64,000 nt of DNA from an uncultured Pelagibacteraceae bacterium (GCA_902609705.1 CACLSX010000002.1:16347-80346); one strand, 5' to 3'; numbered from the stretch's first letter, positions 42,992 through 52,883 are shown. Numbers and translations: made by a program. Notes: generated from the sequence alone by a model not told the origin.

Positions 42992-44162
42992 ATTTTTTTA
43001 TCTCTCTAATAAAGTTACTAAATAAATATTTACTATCTTGTGGTCCAGGATTAGCTTCAGGATGATACTGGACTGAGAAAACTGGTTTATTTTTTAATCT
43101 TATTCCCTCTATTGAATTATCGAACAATGATAGGTGAGTTATTTCTGTATTTTTTTTTAAGCTTTGTTTAATAACTTCAAATCCATGATTTTGACTTGTA
43201 ATTTCAACTTTCTTTGTAATTAAATTTTTTACTGGATGATTTGCACCCCTATGTCCTAATTTCATCTTTTTGGTTTTTGCATCTAAAGCTAAAGCTAATA
43301 TTTGATGACCCAAACATATCCCAAATAATGGAATATTTTTTTTTATTAAATTTTTTACAACTTTAATTGCATACTTTCCTGTTTCAGCAGGATCCCCAGG
43401 ACCGTTTGACAAAAAAATTCCATGAGGTTTTAGATTAAGTATATTATTCGCATTTTCCTTGCAGGAAACAACTTTAACTTCGCAATCAAAGTCAGAAAAA
43501 TACCTAAGTATATTTTTTTTAATTCCATAATCTATCGCTACAACCCTAAATTTTTTCTTATTATTTTTTTCATAGCCCTTATTTTTTTTCCAAGTTTTAT
43601 ATCCTTTCCAAATATAAGTTTTATTAGTTGTGACCTCTTGAGCAAGATCCATTCCGTTTAAACCGGGCCATTTTATTGATTTATTTATCAGTTTTTTAAT
43701 ATTAAATTTACCATTTTTACTGTTTGATATTGTTCCTTTTGGAGCTCCTTTGTCTCTTATAAAATTTGTTAAACTTCTAGTATCTAGACCAGTTATGCCT
43801 ACTATTTTATTTTTTTTAAGCCATTTATCTAAATTTTGCAGAGATCTATAATTAGAAGGACTTGTTATCTCTGAATTAAAAATAACTCCCCTTGTCCATA
43901 TTTTATCAGACTCTATATCTTCTTTATTTGCTCCAACGTTTCCAATGTGTGGAAATGTAAAATTTATTATCTGTCCTGCATACGATGGATCAGATATGAT
44001 TTCTTGATAACCAGTTAAAGAAGTATTAAAGCATACCTCTCCGGTTGCTTCTCCTATATGTCCCAGTCCAATCCCTTTAAAGACTGATTTATTTTCAAGA
44101 GCTAAAATAGCTGTGTTAAAATTAGAGAGATGTGAAGTTTTGTTTTTTCGTTTTAAAGTCAA
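42969..44162 (-). CDS. carA: Carbamoyl-phosphate synthase small subunit
   Basis: [37 protein letters not shown]; glutaminase [20 protein letters not shown]. Confidence 0.97.
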   Translation of the reverse strand: MTLKRKNKTSHLSNFNTAILALENKSVFKGIGLGHIGEATGEVCFNTSLTGYQEIISDPSYAGQIINFTFPHIGNVGANKEDIESDKIWTRGVIFNSEITSPSNYRSLQNLDKWLKKNKIVGITGLDTRSLTNFIRDKGAPKGTISNSKNGKFNIKKLINKSIKWPGLNGMDLAQEVTTNKTYIWKGYKTWKKNKGYEKNNKKKFRVVAIDYGIKKNILRYFSDFDCEVKVVSCKENANNILNLKPHGIFLSNGPGDPAETGKYAIKVVKNLIKKNIPLFGICLGHQILALALDAKTKKMKLGHRGANHPVKNLITKKVEITSQNHGFEVIKQSLKKNTEITHLSLFDNSIEGIRLKNKPVFSVQYHPEANPGPQDSKYLFSNFIREIKKYAKKKRH

Positions 44163-44284
44163 TTACAACTCATGAGTTAAAGGTTAATACAATAAAACGT
44201 ATTTATCCGCAACAGATCTATAATAATTTTTTAAAAAAACAATTTTTTCTTTTGAACAATTTTGTCTATGAAGTACATTCTAAT

Positions 44285-44749
44285 ATGTCCTTAAGAGATA
44301 AAATAGATATCGATTACAAAAATGCTTTAAAATCTAAAGATAAAAAAAAAATATCAACTTATAGGTTAATTTTATCAGGAGTTAAAGACCTAGATATTAA
44401 TAATAGGTCTGGTCCAAATAAAAAAGAGACAGATGATGAGGATATTAAAAAGCTTTTAAAAAAAATGATCAAACAAAGATCCGAATCAATAGAAATATAT
44501 AAAAAGAATAACAGATCAGATTTATTAGAAATTGAGCAAGGTGAGCTTGATGTTTTATCCGAATATTTACCAAAGCAATTATCTGAGGCAGATACAAAAA
44601 AGATTTGTGAAGAAATTATAAAAATTTCAGGAGCCTCTTCAATTAAAGATATGGGCAAAGTCATGGGAGAATTAAAAAAAAATCATGCTGATACTGTTGA
44701 TTTCTCTAAGGCGGGTCAGATTATTAAAAATTTGCTTAATAGCCAATGA
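44285..44749 (+). CDS. GatB/YqeY domain protein; start at MSLRDKID rather than 44132
   Basis: RLILSGVKDLDI, LKKMIKQRSESIEIYKKNNRSDLLEIEQGELDVLSEYLPKQL, MGKVMGELKKNH. Confidence 0.92.
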   Translation: MSLRDKIDIDYKNALKSKDKKKISTYRLILSGVKDLDINNRSGPNKKETDDEDIKKLLKKMIKQRSESIEIYKKNNRSDLLEIEQGELDVLSEYLPKQLSEADTKKICEEIIKISGASSIKDMGKVMGELKKNHADTVDFSKAGQIIKNLLNSQ

Positions 44750-46521
44750 AATATCCAAAAGAATATTTAGACGAAATTAAAACCAGACTAAAAGTTTCGA
44801 CAGTAGTTTCAAAAACAGTTAAACTTAAAAAGAGGGGTAAGGAGTTTGTTGGTTTATCTCCATTTAAGACAGAAAAAACTCCTTCATTTACAGTTAACGA
44901 TGAAAAAGAATTTTATCACTGTTTTAGCACAGGCGAGCATGGAAATATTTTTGATTTTGTAATGAAAACCCAAAACCTTAGATTTGGTGAGACGGTGAAA
45001 TTGCTTTCTAATCTAGCAGGAATGCAACCCTATACATTTTCAAAACAAGATGAAGAAAGAGAGAATAAATGGAAATTATATAAATCAATATGTAAGAATT
45101 TTTCTGAATTTTATAAAAATGAATTATTTAAAAATGAAAAATCGCATAAAGCAAAAAAATATCTTAAAGAAAGAGGACTATCTGGTGTTGAGGTAAAAAA
45201 TTTTAATCTAGGTTTTGTAACAGAAGATTATGATTATTATGAAAACTTAAAAAAAGATTTTGATGAAGAAATTATTAAAGATACAGGTTTATTTTATTTA
45301 GATGAGAAGAGAAAAAAATATATATCAAGATTTAGAAATAGAATAATTTTTCCAATAAATAACTTATCAGGAAATATTATAGGTTTTGGAGGTAGAATTA
45401 TAGATGATAATAAAAATTTAGCTAAATATATTAATTCACCTGAAACCCCATTTTTTAAAAAAGGTTCAAACTTATATAATTTAGATAAAGCAAGAAAGTT
45501 ATCAAATAAAATAGAGGATGTATATTTGGTCGAAGGGTATATGGATGTAATTGGATTATCAAAAAATGGAATTGAAAATACTGTTGCAAATCTTGGAACT
45601 GCTTTGACGAGTAAACAGATTCAAATTTTGAATCAATTCTATAATCATATCATTATTTGCTTTGATGGAGATCAAAGCGGTTATAAGGCTGCGTTAAGAG
45701 CTGCAGAGAATATTATTGATGAATTAAAACCTGATAAAAAAATTTCATTTCTTCTCTTAGAAGATAATTTAGACCCAGACAATTATGTAAATAAATTTGG
45801 TAAAAATAAATTTTTAGAAATTTCAAATGAAAAATCTATACCTATACACAAATTTATATTTGAGCATTATATGAGTCAGACAAATGAAACCCCTAGCTCA
45901 AAAGCTATTTTCGAAAAAAAACTTAGGGAGATTGCATCAAACATTAAAGACAGCTTAGTAAAAAAATATACCCTAGAATATTTTTTACAAAAAATTTCAG
46001 AGTTAACACCAAATATCAATTCAAAATTTAATAAAAATTACAAAACATTTCCCAAATCTCTTGCTAAAACTAAAAATTATTACAATGAAACAAAATCTTT
46101 AAAATCTTTTCAAATTAAAGAATTTTCATTTTTATATATTTTACTCACTAAGCCAAAATTAATTTATGAAAATATACAATTAATAGATAATGTTAAGTTA
46201 TATAGCGACGAAAATAAGCAAGTATTTGAAGAAATTTTAAAACAGTCAAATAATTTATTAAACTTAGAAGTTCAAAACTTAAATATTGATAAAAATCTAA
46301 TAAATAGAGTTATGACTTACGCCTCTGTTAAACATATAGTTGCAAAAAATCTAAACAATGATCAAAAAATTTTAGAAATATTTACCGAAATTATTCAAGA
46401 TCTTAAAAGTTACGAATTAGAGCAAAGAATATCTGAGTTAGAATCAAAGTTTTCTAAAGATATGAGTGAGAGTACATTTAATCAGATAAAAGAACTTAAA
46501 AAACAACAAAAAATCAACTAA
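44746..46521 (+). CDS. dnaG: DNA primase
   Basis: Zn/N-terminal GLSPFKTEKTPSFTVNDEKEFYHCFSTGEHGNIFDFVM; TOPRIM VYLVEGYMDVIGL. Confidence 0.95.
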   Translation: MKYPKEYLDEIKTRLKVSTVVSKTVKLKKRGKEFVGLSPFKTEKTPSFTVNDEKEFYHCFSTGEHGNIFDFVMKTQNLRFGETVKLLSNLAGMQPYTFSKQDEERENKWKLYKSICKNFSEFYKNELFKNEKSHKAKKYLKERGLSGVEVKNFNLGFVTEDYDYYENLKKDFDEEIIKDTGLFYLDEKRKKYISRFRNRIIFPINNLSGNIIGFGGRIIDDNKNLAKYINSPETPFFKKGSNLYNLDKARKLSNKIEDVYLVEGYMDVIGLSKNGIENTVANLGTALTSKQIQILNQFYNHIIICFDGDQSGYKAALRAAENIIDELKPDKKISFLLLEDNLDPDNYVNKFGKNKFLEISNEKSIPIHKFIFEHYMSQTNETPSSKAIFEKKLREIASNIKDSLVKKYTLEYFLQKISELTPNINSKFNKNYKTFPKSLAKTKNYYNETKSLKSFQIKEFSFLYILLTKPKLIYENIQLIDNVKLYSDENKQVFEEILKQSNNLLNLEVQNLNIDKNLINRVMTYASVKHIVAKNLNNDQKILEIFTEIIQDLKSYELEQRISELESKFSKDMSESTFNQIKELKKQQKIN

Positions 46522-46586
46522 AAATAAAAAAAATCACATAGATTTTTTCGTATTAGACATTATATAAGTCCTTCAAACTTTATATT

Positions 46587-48413
46587 GTGGAAAGAATAAT
46601 TACAAAATCATTTGCAAGACTAATGGGTCGTGGGATCCATAGAGGCTTCATAACCCATGAAGAGTTGAATAAATCTTTAGGAAAAAGGAATTTATCTAGC
46701 GAAAATCTGGCACAAGCTTTTATTCATATTTTAGATGAAAATATAGTGCTTGTTGAAAAAAAGTCTGATTACAAAATATTAAGAAAAAAAGATGCCTCCT
46801 CTAAAGAGGAAGGGAAAACTTTAGAAAAAAGTGATGACCCGATAAGAATGTATCTACGTGAAATGGGCGGTGTTGAATTATTATCAAGAGAAGGTGAAAT
46901 TGCGATAGCAAAAAGGATTGAGGCAGGAAAAGATGTTATGTTAAATGCTTTGTCCCAAAGTCCAATAACTGCTCAACAATTTTTTGAATGGAATACAAAA
47001 TTACATAATGATGAAATTATGGTTAGAGAAATAATTGATATTGACACTAATTACATGGATGATGAGGACAGTTCAAGTAATTCGAAAACAAAAAAACAAG
47101 AAGGTGAGCAAAATCAGGATGAAAATAATAATTCAGAAGAGGATGAATTTAATCCTACATTGGCTGCCATGGAAACAGAGATTAAACCAAAAGTTTTAGA
47201 AACTGTACACTCTTTGACTAAAGAATATAATAAATTGATAAAATATCAAAATGAGAAATTGCAATGTGTGTTGAGTTCACAAAAATTTTCTTCCTCAAAG
47301 GAGACTAATTACAAGAAAACAGTCGATATTATTTTAGAACAAATAAAGTCCTTGCAGCTATCACCATCAGTATTAGAAGAATTGGTTCAAAAACATTACT
47401 CAGAGAATAAAAAAATTTTATCATTGGAAGGTAATTTGCTAAGATTAGCATTAGACTCTAAAATTTCTAGAGATGAGTTCATAAAATTCTATATAGGAAA
47501 TGAAATAAATCCTAATTTAAAAGTATTTTTAGATTCAAATGAAATTTGGAAAAAATTTTTTCAAAAAAATAAAAATGAATTTAAAAATATTAGAGATAGA
47601 TTAATTGAGATTAGTAATAAACTAGGAATTTCAGTTACAGATTTTAAAAAGTTAGTTAGCAGAGTTCAAAAAGGTGAAAAAGAGTCTAGAATAGCAAAAA
47701 AAGAAATGGTTGAAGCAAACCTTAGATTAGTAATTTCTATAGCAAAAAAATACACAAATAGAGGTCTTCAGTTTCTAGATTTGATACAAGAGGGAAATAT
47801 AGGACTAATGAAAGCTGTTGATAAATTTGAGTATAGAAGAGGTTATAAATTTTCTACATATGCAACATGGTGGATTAGACAAGCTATTACTAGATCGATA
47901 GCTGATCAAGCTCGTACTATAAGAATACCTGTGCATATGATAGAGACAATTAACAAAATTGTAAGAACGCAAAGATTAATATTAAGTGAGTTTGGAAGAG
48001 AAGCAACACCAGAGGAATTATCAAAAAAACTTAGAATGCCACTAGAAAAAGTTAGAAAAGTGCTTAAAATTTCTAAAGAGCCAGTCTCACTCGAAAAACC
48101 AGTAGGAGATGAAGAGGATAGTAGTTTAGGAGATTTTATAGAAGACACTAAAGCTTTAGCACCTTTAGAGCAAGCAATTAAATCAAACTTAAGTGAGGCG
48201 ACAACAAAAATATTATCAACTTTAACTCCAAGAGAGGAAAGAGTCTTGAGAATGAGGTTTGGCGTAGGTATGAATACAGATCATACTTTAGAGGAAGTTG
48301 GCTTACAATTTTCAGTCACTCGAGAAAGAATTCGACAAATTGAGGCTAAAGCGCTTAGAAAATTAAAACATCCAAGTAGATCAAAGCAACTAAAAAGTTT
48401 TCTAGAAAGCTAG
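46587..48413 (+). CDS. rpoD: RNA polymerase sigma factor RpoD; GTG start, TAG stop
   Basis: [29 protein letters not shown], region 2 [32 protein letters not shown], region 4.2 [32 protein letters not shown]. Confidence 0.97.
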   Translation: MERIITKSFARLMGRGIHRGFITHEELNKSLGKRNLSSENLAQAFIHILDENIVLVEKKSDYKILRKKDASSKEEGKTLEKSDDPIRMYLREMGGVELLSREGEIAIAKRIEAGKDVMLNALSQSPITAQQFFEWNTKLHNDEIMVREIIDIDTNYMDDEDSSSNSKTKKQEGEQNQDENNNSEEDEFNPTLAAMETEIKPKVLETVHSLTKEYNKLIKYQNEKLQCVLSSQKFSSSKETNYKKTVDIILEQIKSLQLSPSVLEELVQKHYSENKKILSLEGNLLRLALDSKISRDEFIKFYIGNEINPNLKVFLDSNEIWKKFFQKNKNEFKNIRDRLIEISNKLGISVTDFKKLVSRVQKGEKESRIAKKEMVEANLRLVISIAKKYTNRGLQFLDLIQEGNIGLMKAVDKFEYRRGYKFSTYATWWIRQAITRSIADQARTIRIPVHMIETINKIVRTQRLILSEFGREATPEELSKKLRMPLEKVRKVLKISKEPVSLEKPVGDEEDSSLGDFIEDTKALAPLEQAIKSNLSEATTKILSTLTPREERVLRMRFGVGMNTDHTLEEVGLQFSVTRERIRQIEAKALRKLKHPSRSKQLKSFLES

Positions 48414-48487
48414 GGCCGTTAGCTCAATAGTAGAGTACTGCATTGACATTGCAGGGGTAGTTGGAGCGTAACCAACACGGCCCACCA
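48413..48487 (+). tRNA. tRNA-Val (anticodon GAC), CCA encoded, non-canonical T- and D-loops
   Basis: GGGCCGT TA GCTC AATAGTA GAGT A CTGCA TTGACAT TGCAG GGGTA GTTGG AGCGTAA CCAAC ACGGCCC A CCA: all stems pair, T-loop AGCGTAA instead of TTCRAnn. Confidence 0.85.
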
Positions 48488-48547
48488 GAACTGATTTATC
48501 TTTAATTGCTAACTTAAAAAAAATAGTATAATTACTTGTTCAATTAA

Positions 48548-48624
48548 GGGCCTGTAGCTCAGTTGGTTAGAGCAGTACACTCATAATGTATTGGTCCCAG
48601 GTTCGAGTCCTGGCGGGCCCACCA
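48548..48624 (+). tRNA. tRNA with CAT anticodon (Met, or tRNA-Ile2 needing lysidine; Ile2 favoured), CCA encoded
   Basis: GGGCCTG/CGGGCCC acceptor, anticodon loop CTCATAA, canonical CCAGG-TTCGAGT-CCTGG T-arm, ACCA end. Confidence 0.92.
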
Positions 48625-48699
48625 AATCTAACAAAATCAAAATTTAAAAATTTTAGTTTTTCAAAATTTTATTAAAATTGTACTATCCCTATAAATAAA

Positions 48700-49155
48700 A
48701 TGAATATTAAAATAAAAATTAAACCCAAAATATCATATTTTGTTTCAATATTAGTATCTTCAGTAATTCTTCTTTATTTTGCTTATAAAGGAGTTGTTGC
48801 ATACTTAATCCACCGAGAATTATATGGCGGTGGGTTAGACACACTAGTTTTATTAAGGGCGTCAATTTCTGGTATTATGCTGTTGTTAATTTTTTTATTT
48901 ATTCAGTTTATTAAAATACCTGACTTAAAAAGTCATCGCATGATTTTAAGAGGGATATTTGTAGGTTGGACTAGTGTTTTTATAACATTAATAGTTGTTA
49001 ATTTAAGCTCAATTTATTTTATTCTATTAACTGGGCCAGTATCATTAATCTCTTTAGTCACATTATTTAGTTTAGAAGACCAAATTAAAGAAGAAAAAAA
49101 CACTCTCACTGAAAAAGAAATTTATCTTCTTCAGCAACTTGCAAAAAAAAAGTAG
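48700..49155 (+). CDS. Hypothetical membrane protein (about four TM segments)
   Basis: Uninterrupted 151-aa ORF with hydrophobic segments and charged C-terminus; overlaps the downstream CIA30-like ORF. Confidence 0.65.
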   Translation: MNIKIKIKPKISYFVSILVSSVILLYFAYKGVVAYLIHRELYGGGLDTLVLLRASISGIMLLLIFLFIQFIKIPDLKSHRMILRGIFVGWTSVFITLIVVNLSSIYFILLTGPVSLISLVTLFSLEDQIKEEKNTLTEKEIYLLQQLAKKK

Positions 49156-49723
49156 ATCTGTTTTGAAAAAAATAATACTTTTATTTTTATTTTTATCACA
49201 CCAAAGTAATGTTTTATCAGATGATATGATTTTAGATCAATTAAAAAACCCCAAATTAACAAATCAGTCGCAACAATGGAATTTTATTACTGATCAGGTA
49301 ATGGGAGGTGTATCAACAGGAAAATTTACAGTTGAAAAAGTTGATGGAGTGATGTGTTATAGAATGACTGGGGATGTATCCACTAAAAATAATGGTGGAT
49401 TTATTCAAATCAGAGCAAAATTAAATCCTGAAATTTATAGTAAAGAGTATGACGGAGTGTATGTGAAAGTTTATGGTAATAAAAAAAAATATAATCTTCA
49501 TTTAAGAACTGGGTTAACTTTAGCACCATGGCAGTATTATAGTTATACTTTTTCTACATCAAAAAATTGGACCGAAATTAAAGCGCCATTTGAGCAATTT
49601 AAAAAATCTAATTTCTATCAACCAAAAAGTATATTGGGACAAAATATAAAATCAGTTGGTTTAGTTGCGGGTTTTGATGATTTCAAGTCAGATATTTGTT
49701 TAAGTGAAATTGGATTTTACTAA
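49139..49723 (+). CDS. CIA30-family protein with predicted signal peptide
   Basis: WNFITDQVMGGVSTGKFTVE ... NNGGFIQIRAKL ... YDGVYVKVYGN. Confidence 0.8.
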   Translation: MQKKSRSVLKKIILLFLFLSHQSNVLSDDMILDQLKNPKLTNQSQQWNFITDQVMGGVSTGKFTVEKVDGVMCYRMTGDVSTKNNGGFIQIRAKLNPEIYSKEYDGVYVKVYGNKKKYNLHLRTGLTLAPWQYYSYTFSTSKNWTEIKAPFEQFKKSNFYQPKSILGQNIKSVGLVAGFDDFKSDICLSEIGFY

Positions 49724-49724
49724 A

Positions 49725-50315
49725 TTATTTAATTAAAAATTCCTCAAGTGTTTTAAATAATGCGTTTATATCTCCATCGTTATTTTGTATTATAGAATTA
49801 AACTCCTCTTTTTGAGTTCTCGCCAAACTTAATCCTTCAACAATTAAATCTCTTATTAAAGGCCTTTCTGGATTTTTAGTATAAATTCTCCAGTCAATTT
49901 TAACTTGAGGTCTTTTTGATGTTGCTTCTAAAATACTATTTACAATAGTGTACTTATCGTTAATTTTTTTTTGCGAAACAACACTTATTCTTGGGTTAGT
50001 ATAGTCAACTAACCTACTTGAGAAGCTTTTTAAAAAATAACTGCGAAATAATTTTTGATATTTGGATTTTTGATCCTCATTAATAGTTTTCCGATATTTT
50101 CCAAGCGTATAGAGTCCGATACCATTTATATCAACACTTCTTTCCGCAATCGCATTTAATTTTATTATTTTAGACTCGATTGGATCCTCACTAGAAAGTA
50201 TCGAAGCAGCTTCATCTACAATATTATTAATTAGATCACTCGGATCTTTTGCTAAAGAAATATTATTTAAATTTATAAATAGTAAAAAAAAAAATAAAAA
50301 TTTTAATTTTTTCAT
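49725..50315 (-). CDS. mlaC: MlaC/Ttg2D-like phospholipid-binding protein
   Basis: Signal peptide; FRSYFLKSFSSRLVDYTNPRISV ... VKIDWRIYTK...LIRDLIVEGLSLARTQKEEFNSIIQNNDGDINALFKTL. Confidence 0.85.
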   Translation of the reverse strand: MKKLKFLFFFLLFINLNNISLAKDPSDLINNIVDEAASILSSEDPIESKIIKLNAIAERSVDINGIGLYTLGKYRKTINEDQKSKYQKLFRSYFLKSFSSRLVDYTNPRISVVSQKKINDKYTIVNSILEATSKRPQVKIDWRIYTKNPERPLIRDLIVEGLSLARTQKEEFNSIIQNNDGDINALFKTLEEFLIK

Positions 50316-50327
50316 TTCTATTATAAA

Positions 50328-51125
50328 TTATTGATTATCTACTTCTTCCCAATCATCATCACTCAATGTATCAGTCGTCTTATCTATATTTTGAATTTTT
50401 CTATATCTATCCTGTAAGTAAAGACTTCTGACTGAGGCGTACAAATCAACTGAGCTGTTTTCAAGGCTTTCAAATGACTCTAAATTTTTTGCTCTAAAAT
50501 CAATACCATCAAGAATTCTAGAAACATAATAATCTGCTTCAGAAAAGTATTGAGTGTCATTTACCACTGTAACATTATACCATGCATCTCCACCAACCAA
50601 AGTAATGACAGATCCAATAGAATCCCTCACTGTTGTTGGTCCCAAAACTGGCAATATAAAATAACATCCTGGTCCCGCTCCCCAAGCACCCAATGTTTGT
50701 CCATAGTCTTCCTTATCACGTTTATTCAAGCCATAATAAGATGCTACGTCAAAAATCCCTGCGATTCCTAAGGTTGTGTTTATAACAAATCTTGCAGTAT
50801 TTACTCCTGCATCCTTGAATTGTCCCTGAAGAACATTATTTGGGATAGTTACAACATTACTTAAATTTGAAAGAGCATTACTAGTTCCTGATCTAATTGG
50901 TTGAGGAAACATCCTATACCCTTTGGCAAGTGGTTTAAAAATAGCTTTATCTACTACTTGATTAAAAGCAAAAATTCCTCTGTTAACTTTTTCAAAGCAA
51001 TCTGTTGCTTCTACATATCCATTATTTTTTTTGTTAATTTCAATTTTTCCATCATCTCCCGCAGAAGCTAAATTGCTAATCAATACAAATAAAAAAACAG
51101 ATAAAACTAAGAGCAACTTTTTCAT
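50328..51125 (-). CDS. mlaA: MlaA/VacJ-family lipid asymmetry protein
   Basis: DCFEKVNRGIFAFNQVVDKAIFKPLAKGYR ... DYGQTLGAWGAGPGCYFILPVLGPTTVRDSIG. Confidence 0.92.
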   Translation of the reverse strand: MKKLLLVLSVFLFVLISNLASAGDDGKIEINKKNNGYVEATDCFEKVNRGIFAFNQVVDKAIFKPLAKGYRMFPQPIRSGTSNALSNLSNVVTIPNNVLQGQFKDAGVNTARFVINTTLGIAGIFDVASYYGLNKRDKEDYGQTLGAWGAGPGCYFILPVLGPTTVRDSIGSVITLVGGDAWYNVTVVNDTQYFSEADYYVSRILDGIDFRAKNLESFESLENSSVDLYASVRSLYLQDRYRKIQNIDKTTDTLSDDDWEEVDNQ

Positions 51126-51177
51126 AAAATAGTTATATTATATTAGATAGTAATATAAAGATAAATTGTTTTAATTT

Positions 51178-51897
51178 ATGCAAAAAAATGTTGAAAAAAT
51201 GTCAATAAATTACTCTCCAAATTTTAATTTGAGGAAAAGATCTATTTCAAAAGTAAAATATATAATATTTCATTATACTGGCATGAAATCTGAAATTGGA
51301 GCGATAAAAAGACTAACAGATAAAAATTCAAAAGTAAGTTGTCATTATTTTATTAAAACAAATGGCGAGATAATACAGATGGTTCCAGATTTATATGTTG
51401 CTTGGCATGCTGGAATTTCATCGTGGAAAAAAGATAGGTTTCTTAACTCAAATTCAATTGGTATAGAGATATCTAATCCAGGGCATGAACACGGTTATAA
51501 AAATTTTAGTATTAGTCAAATTAAATCACTTATTAGTTTGTCAAAAAAATTAAAAAAAAAATATAAAATAAAAAAAGAAAATATTTTAGGACATTCAGAT
51601 ATCGCACCTTTAAGAAAAAAGGATCCAGGAGAAAAATTTCCTTGGAGATTATTGTATAAAAACAAAATATGTTTATGGCATAATATAAGCGAAAAACATT
51701 GCAAGAAATTAAGAAAAATTAAACTAAATGACAGCAAAAAATTTTTTAAATTACTTTTTAAGTTTGGTTATAAATCATCAAATAAACCATATGAAAAAAT
51801 TAATATTTATAAAAATTTTCAAAGAAGATTTAGACCACAAACTATTACTAGCACAGTTGATCAAGAGTCTTATGCGATTCTAAAATCATTGATTTAA
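51178..51897 (+). CDS. N-acetylmuramoyl-L-alanine amidase (amidase_2 type)
   Basis: YIIFHYTGMKS, VSCHYFIKTNGEIIQMVPDLYVAWHAG, SIGIEISNPGHEHGY, GHSDIAPLRKKDPGEKFPW. Confidence 0.92.
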   Translation: MQKNVEKMSINYSPNFNLRKRSISKVKYIIFHYTGMKSEIGAIKRLTDKNSKVSCHYFIKTNGEIIQMVPDLYVAWHAGISSWKKDRFLNSNSIGIEISNPGHEHGYKNFSISQIKSLISLSKKLKKKYKIKKENILGHSDIAPLRKKDPGEKFPWRLLYKNKICLWHNISEKHCKKLRKIKLNDSKKFFKLLFKFGYKSSNKPYEKINIYKNFQRRFRPQTITSTVDQESYAILKSLI

Positions 51898-51945
51898 TTG
51901 AGTTAAAAATTGTTGAAATTTATTGAAAAAAGAATATTTCTTTAC

Positions 51946-52304
51946 ATGCCAGATAAATGACTTATCGCTTTAATTTATTAAAGAGGAAAGTCCGGGCTCT
52001 ACAAAGACACAGTGCCAGTTAACAGCTGGCGGGGGAAACCCTAGGGATAGTGCCACAGAAAATAAACCGCCTTATCAAGGCAAGGGTGAAAAGGTGTGGT
52101 AAGAGCACACCGGCTAGTTGGTAACAGCTAGCGCATGGAAAACCCCACTGGGAGCAAGACTGAGTAGAGATGACATTGTTAGAAATAACTAAAAGCAGTC
52201 TTTGGCTAGTCATCAGGGTTAGTTGCTTGAGCTTTAAAGTGATTTAAAGCCTAGATAAATGATAAGTTTAAAAGACAGAACCCGGCTTATAGTTTATCTG
52301 GCAT
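51946..52304 (+). ncRNA. rnpB: RNase P RNA (type A)
   Basis: Terminal pairing ATGCCAGATAAA / TTTATCTGGCAT; conserved GAGGAAAGTCCGGGCTC and AGACAGAACCCGGCTTATA; internal AAGGGTGAAAAGGTGTGGTAAGAGCACACCG. Confidence 0.95.
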
Positions 52305-52363
52305 TTCATTAAAATAAATCCAAATAATTATTAAATTTCATTAGAGTTCCATAATATTAACTA

Positions 52364-52392
52364 TTGACGCTAACAAATAAAACCCATAATAT
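52364..52392 (+). promoter_or_regulatory. Candidate sigma70 promoter for the mraZ/dcw cluster
   Basis: TTGACG (52364-52369), 17-nt spacer, TAATAT (52387-52392). Confidence 0.5.
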
Positions 52393-52406
52393 CCCATAAA
52401 AACCCA
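52383..52406 (-). promoter_or_regulatory. Candidate MraZ-binding box: three TGGG repeats (CCCA on + strand) with 10-bp period
   Basis: CCCA at 52383, 52393 and 52403: CCCATAATAT CCCATAAAAA CCCA; lies just upstream of mraZ. Confidence 0.65.
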
Positions 52407-52427
52407 AAATTTAGGATAATATGGTTT

Positions 52428-52883
52428 ATGTTTTTATCTACCTACGAAAACAAATTGGACAAAAAGGGAAGGGTTTCAGTGCCTGCATCATATAGATCAT
52501 ATTTATCAAACATAGGCTACAATGGAATAATTTGTTATCCATCATTTAACAATCTTTGTATTGAAGCATGGCCACAAGATCGAATTGAAAAAATATCAAA
52601 TGCAATAGATTCATTAAATCCATTTGAAGAAAAAAAAGATTATTTTGCAACATCTATATTATCTGAAAGTATAAATTTACAATTTGATAATGAGGGCAGA
52701 GTTCAAATGACGACAAAATTACTAAAACATGCAAGAATTAAAAACAGCATTTTATTTGTTGGTCAAGGCAAAACATTTCAAATTTGGGAACCAACATATT
52801 TTGAAAAATTTAGGGCAAACGCTAGGAAAAAATCTAATATTAATCGAGCAAGTCTTAAATGGGAAAAACAATTTAATAACTAA
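52428..52883 (+). CDS. mraZ: Transcriptional regulator MraZ
   Basis: [26 protein letters not shown]. Confidence 0.95.
   Translation: MFLSTYENKLDKKGRVSVPASYRSYLSNIGYNGIICYPSFNNLCIEAWPQDRIEKISNAIDSLNPFEEKKDYFATSILSESINLQFDNEGRVQMTTKLLKHARIKNSILFVGQGKTFQIWEPTYFEKFRANARKKSNINRASLKWEKQFNN

Noticed and set aside
44167-44178. Palindrome AACTCATGAGTT between carA and yqeY
   Set aside because: Could be an operator, but it is short and a single occurrence in AT-rich DNA; not enough support.
44132-44284. N-terminal extension of the YqeY ORF overlapping carA start
   Set aside because: Homology-like sequence begins at MSLRDKID (44285); the extension is probably the divergent carA/yqeY intergenic region.
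48548-48624. Firm call of elongator tRNA-Met for the CAT tRNA
   Set aside because: Acceptor and variable-loop features resemble alphaproteobacterial tRNA-Ile2, but identity depends on lysidine modification; left ambiguous.
48625-48699. AT-rich partial inverted repeats downstream of the CAT tRNA as a terminator
   Set aside because: The repeats are imperfect and composed only of A/T runs, expected by chance at this base composition.
52019-52213. 64-aa minus-strand ORF
   Set aside because: Lies entirely within the RNase P RNA gene; no protein features.
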